Assembly: GCF_016107395.1 (NCBI RefSeq)
Contig: NZ_JAAIKO010000031.1
Span: 33,966-97,965, forward strand
DNA from: Streptomyces fildesensis
GTDB lineage: Bacteria; Actinomycetota; Actinomycetes; Streptomycetales; Streptomycetaceae
DNA: 64,000 nucleotides
Direction: 5' to 3'
The translations under genes and the position numbers were made by a program. Positions 44,003-52,746 of the stretch are shown here, piece by piece (within the stretch, counting starts at the first letter, position 1; each line of letters opens with the position of its first letter). The notes below the pieces were generated by a model. That model saw only the letters and a list, made by a program, of their open reading frames with translations, did no database searches and was not told the origin of the DNA.

Positions 44003-45607
44003 TCAGGAGCGGCTCCTGGCCTCCGCCTGCTGCTGCAGGAGGCCCGCGATCCGGGCCACGTCGTTGCCGATGTCGAGGACTCCGTTGATGTCCGGGGCGG
44101 AGCCGCCGGTCATGGCGATGTAGAAGGTGTTCAGCTGTCCGTGGCCCGCGGAGAGGTAGCCGCCGAGGGTCCATGCGCCGACGGTGGCCCGCTGGTTGAC
44201 GGCGTCGTAGCCGGCGAAGGTGCCGGGCTTGCCCCATACCTTGCCCTTGCCCGGGCAGGTGGGAGAGCCCTCGCAGACGGAGGTCAGTGAGCCGTCCACC
44301 CCGAGGATCGGCAGCGCCTCACGGAAGCGCTTCGCCTCCTCGGTCCCCTGCCAGTAGTGCAGGATCTCGTCCTCCACGCGCGGGGTGACCCGGTCATTGG
44401 GGTTGCCGCCGCGGCCGTCGAGCATCTGTACCTGGGTCGGGTCGATGCCGGCCTGGCGCAGGAAGCTGTTGATCACGGGGAAGCCGTCCGCGCACGCGTG
44501 GCTGCCCGTCGAGACGGCCATCAGGCAGATCGTGAGGTTCGCCCCGAGGTTGTGGCTGACCTTGAAGATCAGCTTCGTGTACTCGGCGAAGATCGGCGAG
44601 ACGTACGCGGCGACGCGCTGCGTACCGTCGTAGGAACGCGGCAGCAGGCCGGACGGGTTCGGTCCGGTCGGCCGGGCGGTGACCGTGACGCCGGCCCGGG
44701 CGAGCGCCTCGATCAGTGCCGTGCGCCCGAACGCCGCCGGGTCCTGGACGGGGGAGATCCGCAGCTCCGGCTTCGCGCCGGCCGCGATCGTTCCCGACAG
44801 GCTGATGCGGGTGCCGTCCGGCGAGGCGTTGACCACGATGTTCGTCGTGCCGCCCGCCTCGACCGTCTTCACGGTCGACGTCACCTGGTAGGGCGCGACC
44901 TGGGGCCGCCAGCTGAGCTGCGCGGGGCGGCCGGGGGTCGTCGCGGTGGTCAGCAGGTCGATGACGTTGTCGTTGATGATGAGCGGGGTCGGGAGCGGGT
45001 CCAGCTGCGGGGCGGAGGCGGTGCTGAAGATCCGGGAGTCGATGGCGACGTCGCCCTGGATCTTGGTGAGGCCCGACCGGCGGACCTGATGGGCGATCAT
45101 GTCCAGCCCCGCGAGCGGGTTCTCGGGCGTGAGCGTGGCGCCCGGAACATCGTTCGCGTACGTGTGGTCGATCGGGGTGTAGGCGACGGAGCCGTCCGGC
45201 TTCGTCCGGCCGCCCATGGTGAGGTCGCCCTGCGCGACCAGCGCCAGCGACCCGTTCAGGACGCTGCCGGCCCGGCGGCCGAGGGCCTGCACGGGAGTGG
45301 TGAACCGGTGCTCGCCGCCCAGCGCGTGCCAGGCACTCGACACGCTGACCAGCTTGCCCGTCGAACCGGGGATGAAGAACTGGTCCGGGTACTGCGAGTG
45401 GACGACGCGTCCGGTCGAGCCCTCGACCTCGAGCAGGCCCCACTGGGCGTGCTCATAGGCGGGCTTCTCCATGATCGCCCTGATCTCCGGGCCGAGGTCG
45501 TCGTGGTGCCCGGGTACCGGACCCGCCGCACCGAGCGTCGCGACCGTGGCCATCACCGTGGTGACGATGCCGGCCCAGGTACGCCGGCCTCGCGGAATCG
45601 ATCTCAT
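44003..45607 (-). CDS. PBP4-type D-alanyl-D-alanine carboxypeptidase (S13)
   Basis: A 534-aa exported enzyme that trims peptidoglycan stem peptides. A signal peptide covers about 1-33 (RRTWAGIVTTVMATVATLGAAG). S82-TG-K85 is the nucleophile motif and SHN (near 352) the second. The third motif reads KPG (WGKPGTFAGY, near 466) instead of KTG. The large inserted domain between motifs 1 and 2 is present (TIDHTY to RPQVAPYQ). Thr to Pro in motif 3 could change beta-lactam or substrate binding. ATG 45607 has GGAGGG at the ideal distance. The gene stands alone between a hydrolase and a phosphatase gene. Confidence 0.9.
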   Translation of the reverse strand: MRSIPRGRRTWAGIVTTVMATVATLGAAGPVPGHHDDLGPEIRAIMEKPAYEHAQWGLLEVEGSTGRVVHSQYPDQFFIPGSTGKLVSVSSAWHALGGEHRFTTPVQALGRRAGSVLNGSLALVAQGDLTMGGRTKPDGSVAYTPIDHTYANDVPGATLTPENPLAGLDMIAHQVRRSGLTKIQGDVAIDSRIFSTASAPQLDPLPTPLIINDNVIDLLTTATTPGRPAQLSWRPQVAPYQVTSTVKTVEAGGTTNIVVNASPDGTRISLSGTIAAGAKPELRISPVQDPAAFGRTALIEALARAGVTVTARPTGPNPSGLLPRSYDGTQRVAAYVSPIFAEYTKLIFKVSHNLGANLTICLMAVSTGSHACADGFPVINSFLRQAGIDPTQVQMLDGRGGNPNDRVTPRVEDEILHYWQGTEEAKRFREALPILGVDGSLTSVCEGSPTCPGKGKVWGKPGTFAGYDAVNQRATVGAWTLGGYLSAGHGQLNTFYIAMTGGSAPDINGVLDIGNDVARIAGLLQQQAEARSRS

Positions 45608-45794
45608 GAACCCTCCAGTGCAGGGCCGGCGCACCAGCCAGTTCTGACGGTTGATCAGTTGAGCAGCACCGGGAGGCATACCGTGCGGAGGTCGGTCGTC
45701 GAACGTTCCAGCGAGCTGTTCACCCGCTTGCGCGGTGCTATTACCAGCGCGGTGTTCTTACTGGTACGGCTGTTCGTGGTCGGTCGGACAGCCC

Positions 45795-48401
45795 CTAGGC
45801 GTCGAACGCGGTGAGCAGCAGCGCCACGTCGTCCGCGCGGTGCGTCGACAGGCGGGCGTCGGCCAGCAGCCGGTCGGCGAGGTCCTCCAGCGAGCTCTCG
45901 TCGGCGTGCGCGAGCGAGACCCGCAGCCGGTCGATGCCCTCGTCGATCGGGATCCCCGGCTCCTCGACCAGCCCGTCGGTGTACAGGGCGAGCACCGAGC
46001 CCGGCGGCGGCACCAGTTCACTGATCGGGTACTCCGCCAGCGGATCGACGCCGAGCAGGGCGCCGCCCGCGAACTCCAGCACGTCGGTGTGGCCGTCGGC
46101 GTGCCGCAGCAGCGGGGGGAGGTGGCCGGCGCGCGCGATACGGGCCCGGCTCGCGGTCCTGTCCAGCTGGATCAGACAGCAGCTGGCGAGCAGGCCTGGG
46201 TCGAGCTCGGACAGCAGCCGGTTGGTGCGGACCAGCACTTCGTTCGGCTCGCAGCCACTGGTGGCGAAGGCCCGCACCGCGCTGCGGAGTTGGCCCATGG
46301 TAGCGGCGGCGGCCACGCTGTGACCCTCGACGTCGCCGATGACCAGGCAGAGTCCCTGCGCGGTGACGATCGCGTCGTACCAGTCCCCGCCGATCTCCAT
46401 GCTCTGTGTCCCCGGCAGATAGCGGGCGGCGATGGCGACACCGGGCACCTCGGGCAGTCGGTGCGGCAGCAACGCGTTCTGGAGGCCGCGGGCGAGGGCG
46501 AACTCGGTGTCGTACAGCCGGGCGCGCTCCAGCGCCTGGGCGATCAGACCGCCGAGCGCGGTCAGCACGCCGCGTTCCTCGGACGTGAACGGGTGGGGCT
46601 CGTCGAAACCCAGGATGCAGCTGCCGACGGGGTGCCCGGAGGCGATCAGCGGGAGGAAGGCCCAGGCGCACATCTCGTCCAGCGGTATCCCGGGGTAGGC
46701 GCCGGACAGCTCGTCGACGGACGCGAAGAAGATCGGCGCACCGGTGCTCAGCGTCTCCACCCCGGGCAGCCGGGCCCCCATCGGCGTGCCCTCGAAACGG
46801 TCCAGGAACGCCTCGGGGTAACCCTCCTGGTGGGCGAGGTTCAGCCGGTTCCCCGCGACGACGTAGATCGCCAGTTCCTGGCCGCCGAAGGCCGGCAGTA
46901 TCTGCTCCGCGACGGCCGTGCACACCTCACGGACCGTGACGGCCTGGGTCAGCGTGCTGGCCAGTTCCAGCAGGCGGTAGATGGCCCCGACGCCGGCGCG
47001 CCGTGCGGGGGTCGACGGCCCGAACGCCGAGGCCGGGGTCTCCGCGTCCTCGGTCGGCTGCGGCGCCGGACCGTCGTGCTCGGGGGGCCCGCTCGCCGGG
47101 ACGACGGTGCCGGTGACCCCGTGCGCGTCGGGGTAGAAGGCGAAGGCCAGCCACCGGTCGGGCGGGCGGCAGGCGAGATACGCGGTGGACTGGCGGGAGA
47201 TCATCGCGGCTCGGTGGCTGTCCTCGTACGCGGGGTCGGAGAGCCAGCTGAGGCAGTCCCACAGCTGCCGCCCGAGCATTTCCTCGCGATGGGCCCCCAG
47301 CAGCAGCTCGGCGCCGAGGTTGGCGTAGGTGATCCGGCCGTCCGGGTCGAGCGAGAGGATGCCCTGCCGCAACCGCTCGACGGCCTCGGCGGCGGCGACG
47401 CCGGTCCCGGTGTCGAGGACGGTGCCGACCAGATGATCAGCGTCCTGACCAGCAGCTGTCCCGGAGGTCCTGCCCCGTACCTCGATGGTCCGCGACCGGT
47501 TCGGCCCGGCCGTCACCCGCAGTCGCGTGGCGAGCACCCGGCCGTCCAGCAGCGCGCTGCGGGCGGCGGAACAGAATCCCGGCAGGTCCTCCGGGTGGAT
47601 CCGGGCGGCCAGGGTCTCGGCCCGGCCGTCGAACTGGTCGGAGGCCCAGTCGAAGATCGCGCACAGCTCGTCGTCGGCGGCGACGGTGCCGGTGGTGAGG
47701 TCCCAGTCGAACAACCCCAGGCGGATCGCCGTGCCCGACGCGGTGGGCAGCTCGATCACCGCCGTGTCGCCCCCGCCCTCCACCCGGTCCCCCCGGGCGG
47801 TCAGTTCCGCCAGCAGGGCCCCCAGCCGGTTGGCCGCGGACCGCAGGTGCCGGCGGGCGCCAGGCGGCAGCCCGACGGACGAGGGCGTCCACAGCCCGCA
47901 CAGCACCCCGAAGCTCTCCTGACCTGCGACGATCGGCGCGCAGACGGAGGCGAACGAGTACGGCAGGCCCACCAGCAGCTGCGGGAAGCGCCGCAGCGTC
48001 TCCTCCGTCCCCGACAGGCACACACTGCGGCCGGTGCGATAGGCCATCGGGGCGGGCAGCGGGCTGCGCACGGAGATCCGGCGGAACGACCCCAGCGCCG
48101 ACACGGGGACGCCGGCGACGGTGCTCAGCACGAGCGAGCGCCGGTCACGGGAGCGCAGGTACACCATGCCGCAGTAGGCGTCGGTGTCCCTGAGCACCTT
48201 GCGCACGGCAGCGGCGAGCAGCTCGTCCCGCTCCTCGGTCTCCACGGGCGGGAGGGCAGGGGCAGCGCCGCCCACAGTGGCCTGTGATGTCGGTGCGGTC
48301 GGTGCGGTCTGCGGGGCCTGTGGTGGGTCGGGCCCGCGCCGAAAACGGCGGACACCATCGGGACCGATCCCGGTGCGCGTCGCCTCGGTACTGCCGGTCA
48401 C
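45795..48401 (-). CDS. GAF/PAS SpoIIE-family protein phosphatase
   Basis: An 868-aa cytosolic PP2C-type serine phosphatase. An N-terminal GAF domain (about 50-195) is followed by two PAS-like domains (about 220-345 and 350-450) and a second GAF domain (about 490-640). The SpoIIE catalytic domain starts at LQNALLPHRLPEVPG and has GGDWYDAI, GDVEGHSVAAAATMG, YTDGLVEEP and ADDVALLL. It should dephosphorylate an anti-anti-sigma factor in response to a ligand. It lacks the C-terminal HATPase often fused in streptomycetes. The start is the GTG at 48401 with GAGGGA five bases upstream; an ORF start at 48500 is less likely. Confidence 0.9.
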   Translation of the reverse strand: MTGSTEATRTGIGPDGVRRFRRGPDPPQAPQTAPTAPTSQATVGGAAPALPPVETEERDELLAAAVRKVLRDTDAYCGMVYLRSRDRRSLVLSTVAGVPVSALGSFRRISVRSPLPAPMAYRTGRSVCLSGTEETLRRFPQLLVGLPYSFASVCAPIVAGQESFGVLCGLWTPSSVGLPPGARRHLRSAANRLGALLAELTARGDRVEGGGDTAVIELPTASGTAIRLGLFDWDLTTGTVAADDELCAIFDWASDQFDGRAETLAARIHPEDLPGFCSAARSALLDGRVLATRLRVTAGPNRSRTIEVRGRTSGTAAGQDADHLVGTVLDTGTGVAAAEAVERLRQGILSLDPDGRITYANLGAELLLGAHREEMLGRQLWDCLSWLSDPAYEDSHRAAMISRQSTAYLACRPPDRWLAFAFYPDAHGVTGTVVPASGPPEHDGPAPQPTEDAETPASAFGPSTPARRAGVGAIYRLLELASTLTQAVTVREVCTAVAEQILPAFGGQELAIYVVAGNRLNLAHQEGYPEAFLDRFEGTPMGARLPGVETLSTGAPIFFASVDELSGAYPGIPLDEMCAWAFLPLIASGHPVGSCILGFDEPHPFTSEERGVLTALGGLIAQALERARLYDTEFALARGLQNALLPHRLPEVPGVAIAARYLPGTQSMEIGGDWYDAIVTAQGLCLVIGDVEGHSVAAAATMGQLRSAVRAFATSGCEPNEVLVRTNRLLSELDPGLLASCCLIQLDRTASRARIARAGHLPPLLRHADGHTDVLEFAGGALLGVDPLAEYPISELVPPPGSVLALYTDGLVEEPGIPIDEGIDRLRVSLAHADESSLEDLADRLLADARLSTHRADDVALLLTAFDA

Positions 48402-48530
48402 TTGCGTCCCTCGCGGGTCCGCCGGCACACCCTGGCGCATCTCTTCTCTGTACGCCCGCCCTCCAGGGGTGTCAAGGCGAACCAGGAGTGGCGGGGCCAT
48501 CTTCCGTCACCGAGCGTTACCGAATCCTGG

Positions 48531-48553
48531 CCCCGACCGATGAGCGGTCGGGG
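48531..48553 (-). terminator. Terminator after the ABC-PP2C fusion gene
   Basis: Perfect 9-bp arms CCCCGACCG / CGGTCGGGG with a 5-base loop lie 75 bases past the stop. The same arm sequence recurs in the terminator at 50647-50672. Confidence 0.75.
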
Positions 48554-48627
48554 CGGAAGACATCGCCCGTCACAGGGCCCTGAGGCGGGCAGTCGGCCGT
48601 GTACCGCCGACGCCGGCGACGCGCTCC

Positions 48628-50484
48628 TCATGCGTCAGGGTTCGGTGCCACGTGCTTCGTGGGGATGCGCTGTTCGGACCAGATGATCTTTCCGGCGCTG
48701 GTGTAGCGGGTGCCCCAGTGTTCGCCCAGTTGGGCGACGAGGAACAAACCGCGGCCGCCTTCGTCCGTGGTGGCCGCGTAGCGGAGGTGGGGGGAGGTGC
48801 TGCTGGTGTCGGTGACCTCGCAGATCAGGCTGCGGTCCAGCAGCAGGCGGACGGTGATCGGGCCTGCGGCGTGGCGGATGGCGTTGGTGATCAGCTCACT
48901 GAGGATCAGCTCCGTGGTGAAGGCCAGTTCGTCCAGTCCCCACTGCTCCAACTGCCGCTCGGCGGCGGCCCGTACGGCGGAGACGGCGGAGGGTTCCGAC
49001 GGTACGGACCAGCGGGCGATCCGGTCCTCCGGCAGCGCGCGGGCCCGGGCGACGAGGAGGGCGACGTCGTCCTTCGGTTCCGCGGGGAGCAGGGCGTCGA
49101 GCACCGCGTCGCAGGTCTGCTCCGGGTCGCGGTCGGCGCCCGCCAGGGCGGTGCGGAGGAGGTCGAGCCCGACGTCGATGTCCCGGCTGCGGTCCTCGAC
49201 CAGGCCGTCCGTGTAGAGGACCAGCTTGCTGCCCTCGGGCAGTTCGTGTTCCACCGCTTCGAAGGGCAGGCCGCCCAGGCCCAGCGGCGGGCCGGCCGGC
49301 ACGTCGAGGTACTCCACCGATCCGTCGGGATGGACGAGCGCGGGCGGGAGATGGCCGGCGCGGGCCAGCTCGCAGCGCCGCGAGACCGGGTCGTAGATCG
49401 CGTACAGACAGGTCGCGCCGGCGGCGGGGGTGCCGGTGCCCGGGGCCACGTCGTCCTTGTCCATCCGGCTCACGAGGTCGTCGAGGTGCGCCAGCAGATC
49501 GTCGGGCGGCAGGTCCAGCATCGAGAAGTTGTGCACCGCCGTCCGCAGCCGGCCCATGGTGGCGGCGGCGTGCATGCCGTGCCCGACGATGTCCCCGACG
49601 ACCAACGCGACGCGGGCGCCCGGCAGCGGGATGACGTCGAACCAGTCGCCGCCGACTCCCGCCCGCGCGGGCAGATAGCGGGTGGCGACGTCGAGAGCGT
49701 CCTGCTCGGGCAGTCCGTGCGGCAGCAGGCTCTGCTGGAGGGTGACGGCCATCGCCTGGTTGCCGGTGACGGCCGAGTCGATCTGCTCCTGGGTCGTGTA
49801 CTTCGTGTCGAAGAACCCGGTGTTGCGGCCGACGCGCAGCACCGCCACCCGGTCCGTGACCGCACGGACCTCCTCCATCTCATGGCTGACCAGGAGCACC
49901 CCGAGCCGCTGGTCCCGCAACCGCTGGACCAGTGCGAGGACCACGGCGGCCTGTTGGGGGCCCAGCGCGGCGGTGGGCTCGTCCAGGATGACGAGTTCCG
50001 GCTCCCCGAGCAGCGCCCGCGCAATGGCGACGCCCTGCCGCTGCGCGGCGGAGAGCGAGGCGACCGGGACACGCAGGCTCGGGATCCGGACGGACAGCAC
50101 GTTGAGCAGCGCACGGGAGCGCTTCTCCATCTCGACCTCGTCGAGCCTGCCGAACCGGCGGACTTCGCGGCCGAGGAAGAGATTGGCGACGGTGTCGAGG
50201 TTGTCGCAGAGCGACAGGTCCTGGTGGACGGCGACGATGCCCAGCTTCTGCGCGTCGAGCGGCGTCCGGAGGTCGACCGGCCGGCCCTTCCACTCGATCA
50301 CCCCGCTGTCCGGCGGGGACACCCCTGCGATGACCTTGACCAGGGTGGACTTACCCGCCCCGTTGGCGCCGACCAGACCGATCGCCTCGCCCTCGCCGAT
50401 CTCGAGGTCGACCCCGCTCAGAGCTTGTACGGCGCCGAACCGTTTGGAGATTCCGCGCACGGCCAGCAGGGGGGTGTCTCGCAC
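48628..50484 (-). CDS. ABC ATPase - SpoIIE phosphatase - HATPase fusion protein
   Basis: A 618-aa protein with three intact modules. Residues 1-241 are a complete sugar-import-type ABC ATPase (Walker A GANGAGKST 39-47, Q-loop VHQDL, signature LSAAQ 144-148, Walker B LVILDEP 164-170, H-loop S200-H201) ending at QEQIDSAVTG. Residues 247-480 are a SpoIIE/PP2C domain beginning LQQSLLPHGLPEQDALDV, with GGDWFD 278-283, GDIVGHGMHAA 297-307, YTDGLVED and KDDVALLV. Residues 500-605 are an RsbW-like HATPase (N-box ELITNAIRHA near 530-539, GGRGLFLV). No permease or binding protein is nearby. GTG 50484 has AGGAGG eight bases upstream; TTG 50487 is possible. The frame has no break at the junction. Confidence 0.9.
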   Translation of the reverse strand: MRDTPLLAVRGISKRFGAVQALSGVDLEIGEGEAIGLVGANGAGKSTLVKVIAGVSPPDSGVIEWKGRPVDLRTPLDAQKLGIVAVHQDLSLCDNLDTVANLFLGREVRRFGRLDEVEMEKRSRALLNVLSVRIPSLRVPVASLSAAQRQGVAIARALLGEPELVILDEPTAALGPQQAAVVLALVQRLRDQRLGVLLVSHEMEEVRAVTDRVAVLRVGRNTGFFDTKYTTQEQIDSAVTGNQAMAVTLQQSLLPHGLPEQDALDVATRYLPARAGVGGDWFDVIPLPGARVALVVGDIVGHGMHAAATMGRLRTAVHNFSMLDLPPDDLLAHLDDLVSRMDKDDVAPGTGTPAAGATCLYAIYDPVSRRCELARAGHLPPALVHPDGSVEYLDVPAGPPLGLGGLPFEAVEHELPEGSKLVLYTDGLVEDRSRDIDVGLDLLRTALAGADRDPEQTCDAVLDALLPAEPKDDVALLVARARALPEDRIARWSVPSEPSAVSAVRAAAERQLEQWGLDELAFTTELILSELITNAIRHAAGPITVRLLLDRSLICEVTDTSSTSPHLRYAATTDEGGRGLFLVAQLGEHWGTRYTSAGKIIWSEQRIPTKHVAPNPDA

Positions 50485-50789
50485 CAAAACTGCCTCCTAC
50501 CCCGGGCCGGCCGGACTCGGGGACAAATATGCCCGGCGGACTCCGTCAGTGCACCGCGACGCCCTCGGGCGTTCGGATTCGCGATCGTAGAGGACATCGG
50601 CACGGATCGTCCCCATCTGGATGATCCTGAGGCCGAACAGATGAAAGCCCCGACCGGGAATCCGGTCGGGGCCCTCTATGAGCAACGGCTGCGGCCGTTG
50701 CTACAGGTACGGCTCAGTGAAGTTGACGATGGCTCACCTCTTGGTGGTCGGCACCGACGAAGGGGTTCCGGCGAGTCGGCACGTGTTCG
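50485..50789. other. Intergenic region between fusion gene and glycosyltransferase
   Basis: These 305 bases hold a terminator (50647-50672) and the presumed promoter of the fusion gene on the minus strand. I see no further gene. Confidence 0.55.
50647..50672 (-). terminator. Terminator after glycosyltransferase gene
   Basis: A perfect 11-bp stem (GCCCCGACCGG / CCGGTCGGGGC) with a GAAT loop. Confidence 0.8.
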
Positions 50790-52097
50790 TCAGCCGGCCC
50801 AGCGGCCGGAGGTGAAGGCCACCGCGAGGACGGTCATCAGCGGGGCGGACAGGCAGACGTAGGCGGTACGGATCCAGGGGTGGTGGAGGGCCCAGCGGGC
50901 GAGACCGGTCCACAGGGGCCACCACAGGAGGGTGGCGCGGGGGATGGACATGTACCAGTACGAGGTGCCGAGTGCCCAGAGGGTGAGGGCGATGTAGGCG
51001 GCCTCCGGCCACCGGCGGCGTTGCAGGAGGCGGGCGAGGAGGAGCAGGCCGACCACCATGGCGACGAGTTCGGCCCGGAACATGAAGGCGTAGCCGGTGG
51101 TCTGGGCGTGGGAGAAGGCCGAGTCCCAGGTGTTCTGCCAGGCCTCCCTCGGGGTGTGGAACTGCCGGAACCAGCCGCGTTCCTGGGCGTGCTTCCAGGC
51201 CATCCAGTCGCCGGTCCTGGCGTGCAGGTACCAGGTGTAGGCGAAGGCGGGCAACGCGGGAAGGGCCAGCCAGGGGAGTGCGCGCAGGCGGTCGCGGAGG
51301 CCGGTGGCGGTCAGGAATTCGACGGCCAGGGCGGCCGCGAGGAACAGTCCGCTGATCCGGACGGTGGTGGCGCAGCAGGCCAGGACCGCCGCCAGCGGCC
51401 AGCGGCCCTTCTTCGCGGCCAGCCAGGCGGGCAGGGCGAGGGCCAGGAAGAGGGCTTCGGTGTAGCCGACGGCCAGGAACACCGCGCAGGGCGACAGCAG
51501 GAGGAAGAACACCGCGTGCTCCCCCGGGTCGCCTTCGCCGGTTTCCGTGTTCTTCGCGGCGAGGTGGAGGCGGGCTATTCGGGCGAGGGCCAGGACCGCG
51601 ACAGCCCCGGCGACGAGCGAGATCAGCAGGCCCGCCACCGTCCAGCTGGGCACGACGGTGTGCACGGCGCGGAGCAGCAGGGGAAGGCCGGGGAAGAACG
51701 CCTCGCGGTTGTCGGGAGGGGCGGAGGCGGACCCGTCGGGGCTGCCGAAGTAGCCGTACTGGGCGATGCGGACGAAGTACGACCAGTCCCACTGCTCCCA
51801 CCGCGAGAGCAGCGGTGGTGCATCCTTTGCCCGGCCGTCCCCGGTGAACAGCCAGCCGGTGCAGTAGGCGGTGATCCAGATCCCGGCCCGGGTGAGCAGA
51901 TAGAGCGCGAGCACCTTCCGGTCATTGGCGCTGACCGAGGCGAGCAGCCGGTGTACGGCCGAACGCGCCGGTGCCAGTGCCGGTGGACGGTGCTCACGTG
52001 GGCGGCCGCTCTGGCCCCGCCTGGGGGAGGGCAGCAGCTGGTGCGGCCCCGCTTCGGCCTCGGCCTCCCGCGTCCGCGGGGCTGGTACGACGGACAT
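50790..52097 (-). CDS. PIG-V-like membrane glycosyltransferase (GT-C)
   Basis: A 435-aa polytopic membrane protein. After a basic cytosolic stretch of about 55 residues come about 9-10 TM helices. The first loop holds WEQWDWSYFVRIAQYGYFG followed by REAFFPGLPLLLR, which is the acidic first-loop signature of GT-C mannosyltransferases of the PIG-V type. Later loops include WYLHARTGDWMAWKHAQERGW and TSYWYMSIPRATLLWWP. It probably transfers a sugar from a polyprenyl-phosphate donor outside the membrane; the acceptor is unknown. ATG 52097 is weakly supported by its ribosome-binding site but begins the family-type N-terminus. Confidence 0.85.
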   Translation of the reverse strand: MSVVPAPRTREAEAEAGPHQLLPSPRRGQSGRPREHRPPALAPARSAVHRLLASVSANDRKVLALYLLTRAGIWITAYCTGWLFTGDGRAKDAPPLLSRWEQWDWSYFVRIAQYGYFGSPDGSASAPPDNREAFFPGLPLLLRAVHTVVPSWTVAGLLISLVAGAVAVLALARIARLHLAAKNTETGEGDPGEHAVFFLLLSPCAVFLAVGYTEALFLALALPAWLAAKKGRWPLAAVLACCATTVRISGLFLAAALAVEFLTATGLRDRLRALPWLALPALPAFAYTWYLHARTGDWMAWKHAQERGWFRQFHTPREAWQNTWDSAFSHAQTTGYAFMFRAELVAMVVGLLLLARLLQRRRWPEAAYIALTLWALGTSYWYMSIPRATLLWWPLWTGLARWALHHPWIRTAYVCLSAPLMTVLAVAFTSGRWAG

Positions 52098-52205
52098 GTT
52101 CGGCTCCGGACGGTGAGGTGGGAGGGCGGGGGCGGGCGTTTTTGGGCATGCGGGATCGCCCGGCGGCGCGACCGGTTCGTTCAGGAGGTGGTGCGGGAGG
52201 TGGCG

Positions 52206-52235
52206 GAGATCAGCCGGGCGGAGATCAGCCGGGCG
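52206..52235. repeat. 15-bp perfect tandem duplication over a stop codon
   Basis: GAGATCAGCCGGGCG occurs at 52206-52220 and 52221-52235. The second copy carries the stop codon of the sigma-associated gene; because 15 is divisible by three, the first copy supplies a second in-frame stop. Confidence 0.9.
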
Positions 52236-52746
52236 GCGAGGTGGTCCGCAGCGTCGACTGCGTCGTGCTGCCCGGCGGCGGGACCGAGGTGGCCGTACCG
52301 GCGGGCGGCCCGCCCGGCCCGTAGGTCGCCATGCCGTGGGAGTCCGTGCCGTGTGTCGTCCCGGTCGCGGTCGGCGAGTCGCTGGGCTGCCCGGACCTCG
52401 ACTGCGTCGGCAGCGGTTGTGGCGGGGTCGGTGATGCACCGTCCGGGTACGAAACGGAGGGCGATGTCGCGGGAGCGACCGTTCCGCCGCCGAACGGCAG
52501 GACGGCTGCCGCCGCGATGCCCGTACCGCCGACCATCAGGCAGGCGGCGAGCGCGTACGCGGCCGTCCGGCGGCGCCGGACCCGGTCGCCGCGCGCCATG
52601 ATCACGGCGACGGGGACGGGGGCCGCCGCGGTCTGCCCGGCAGCGGCGGCGTTCTTGAGCGCGCTCGTCAGCGCGTCCTCCGGCGCATTCGGACCGTGCG
52701 GGTCGTGCCGGTCACGGGGGTCGTGGGGGTCGTGGAGCTCAGGCAC
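52225..52746 (-). CDS. Single-TM protein coupled to ECF sigma factor
   Basis: A 173-aa protein of no named family. It has a His/Asp/Pro-rich start, a helix PEDALTSALKNAAAAGQ, a basic RVRRRRT cluster and one TM helix (about 55-78), then a Ser/Thr/Pro-rich exterior without clear domains. The GTG at 52746 overlaps the sigma stop by 8 bases (GTGCCTGA) and has GAGGAGG upstream. The plan matches the partner of the other sigma factor at 28633. It may regulate the sigma factor, but no zinc anti-sigma motif is present. Confidence 0.7.
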   Translation of the reverse strand: MPELHDPHDPRDRHDPHGPNAPEDALTSALKNAAAAGQTAAAPVPVAVIMARGDRVRRRRTAAYALAACLMVGGTGIAAAAVLPFGGGTVAPATSPSVSYPDGASPTPPQPLPTQSRSGQPSDSPTATGTTHGTDSHGMATYGPGGPPAGTATSVPPPGSTTQSTLRTTSPPG

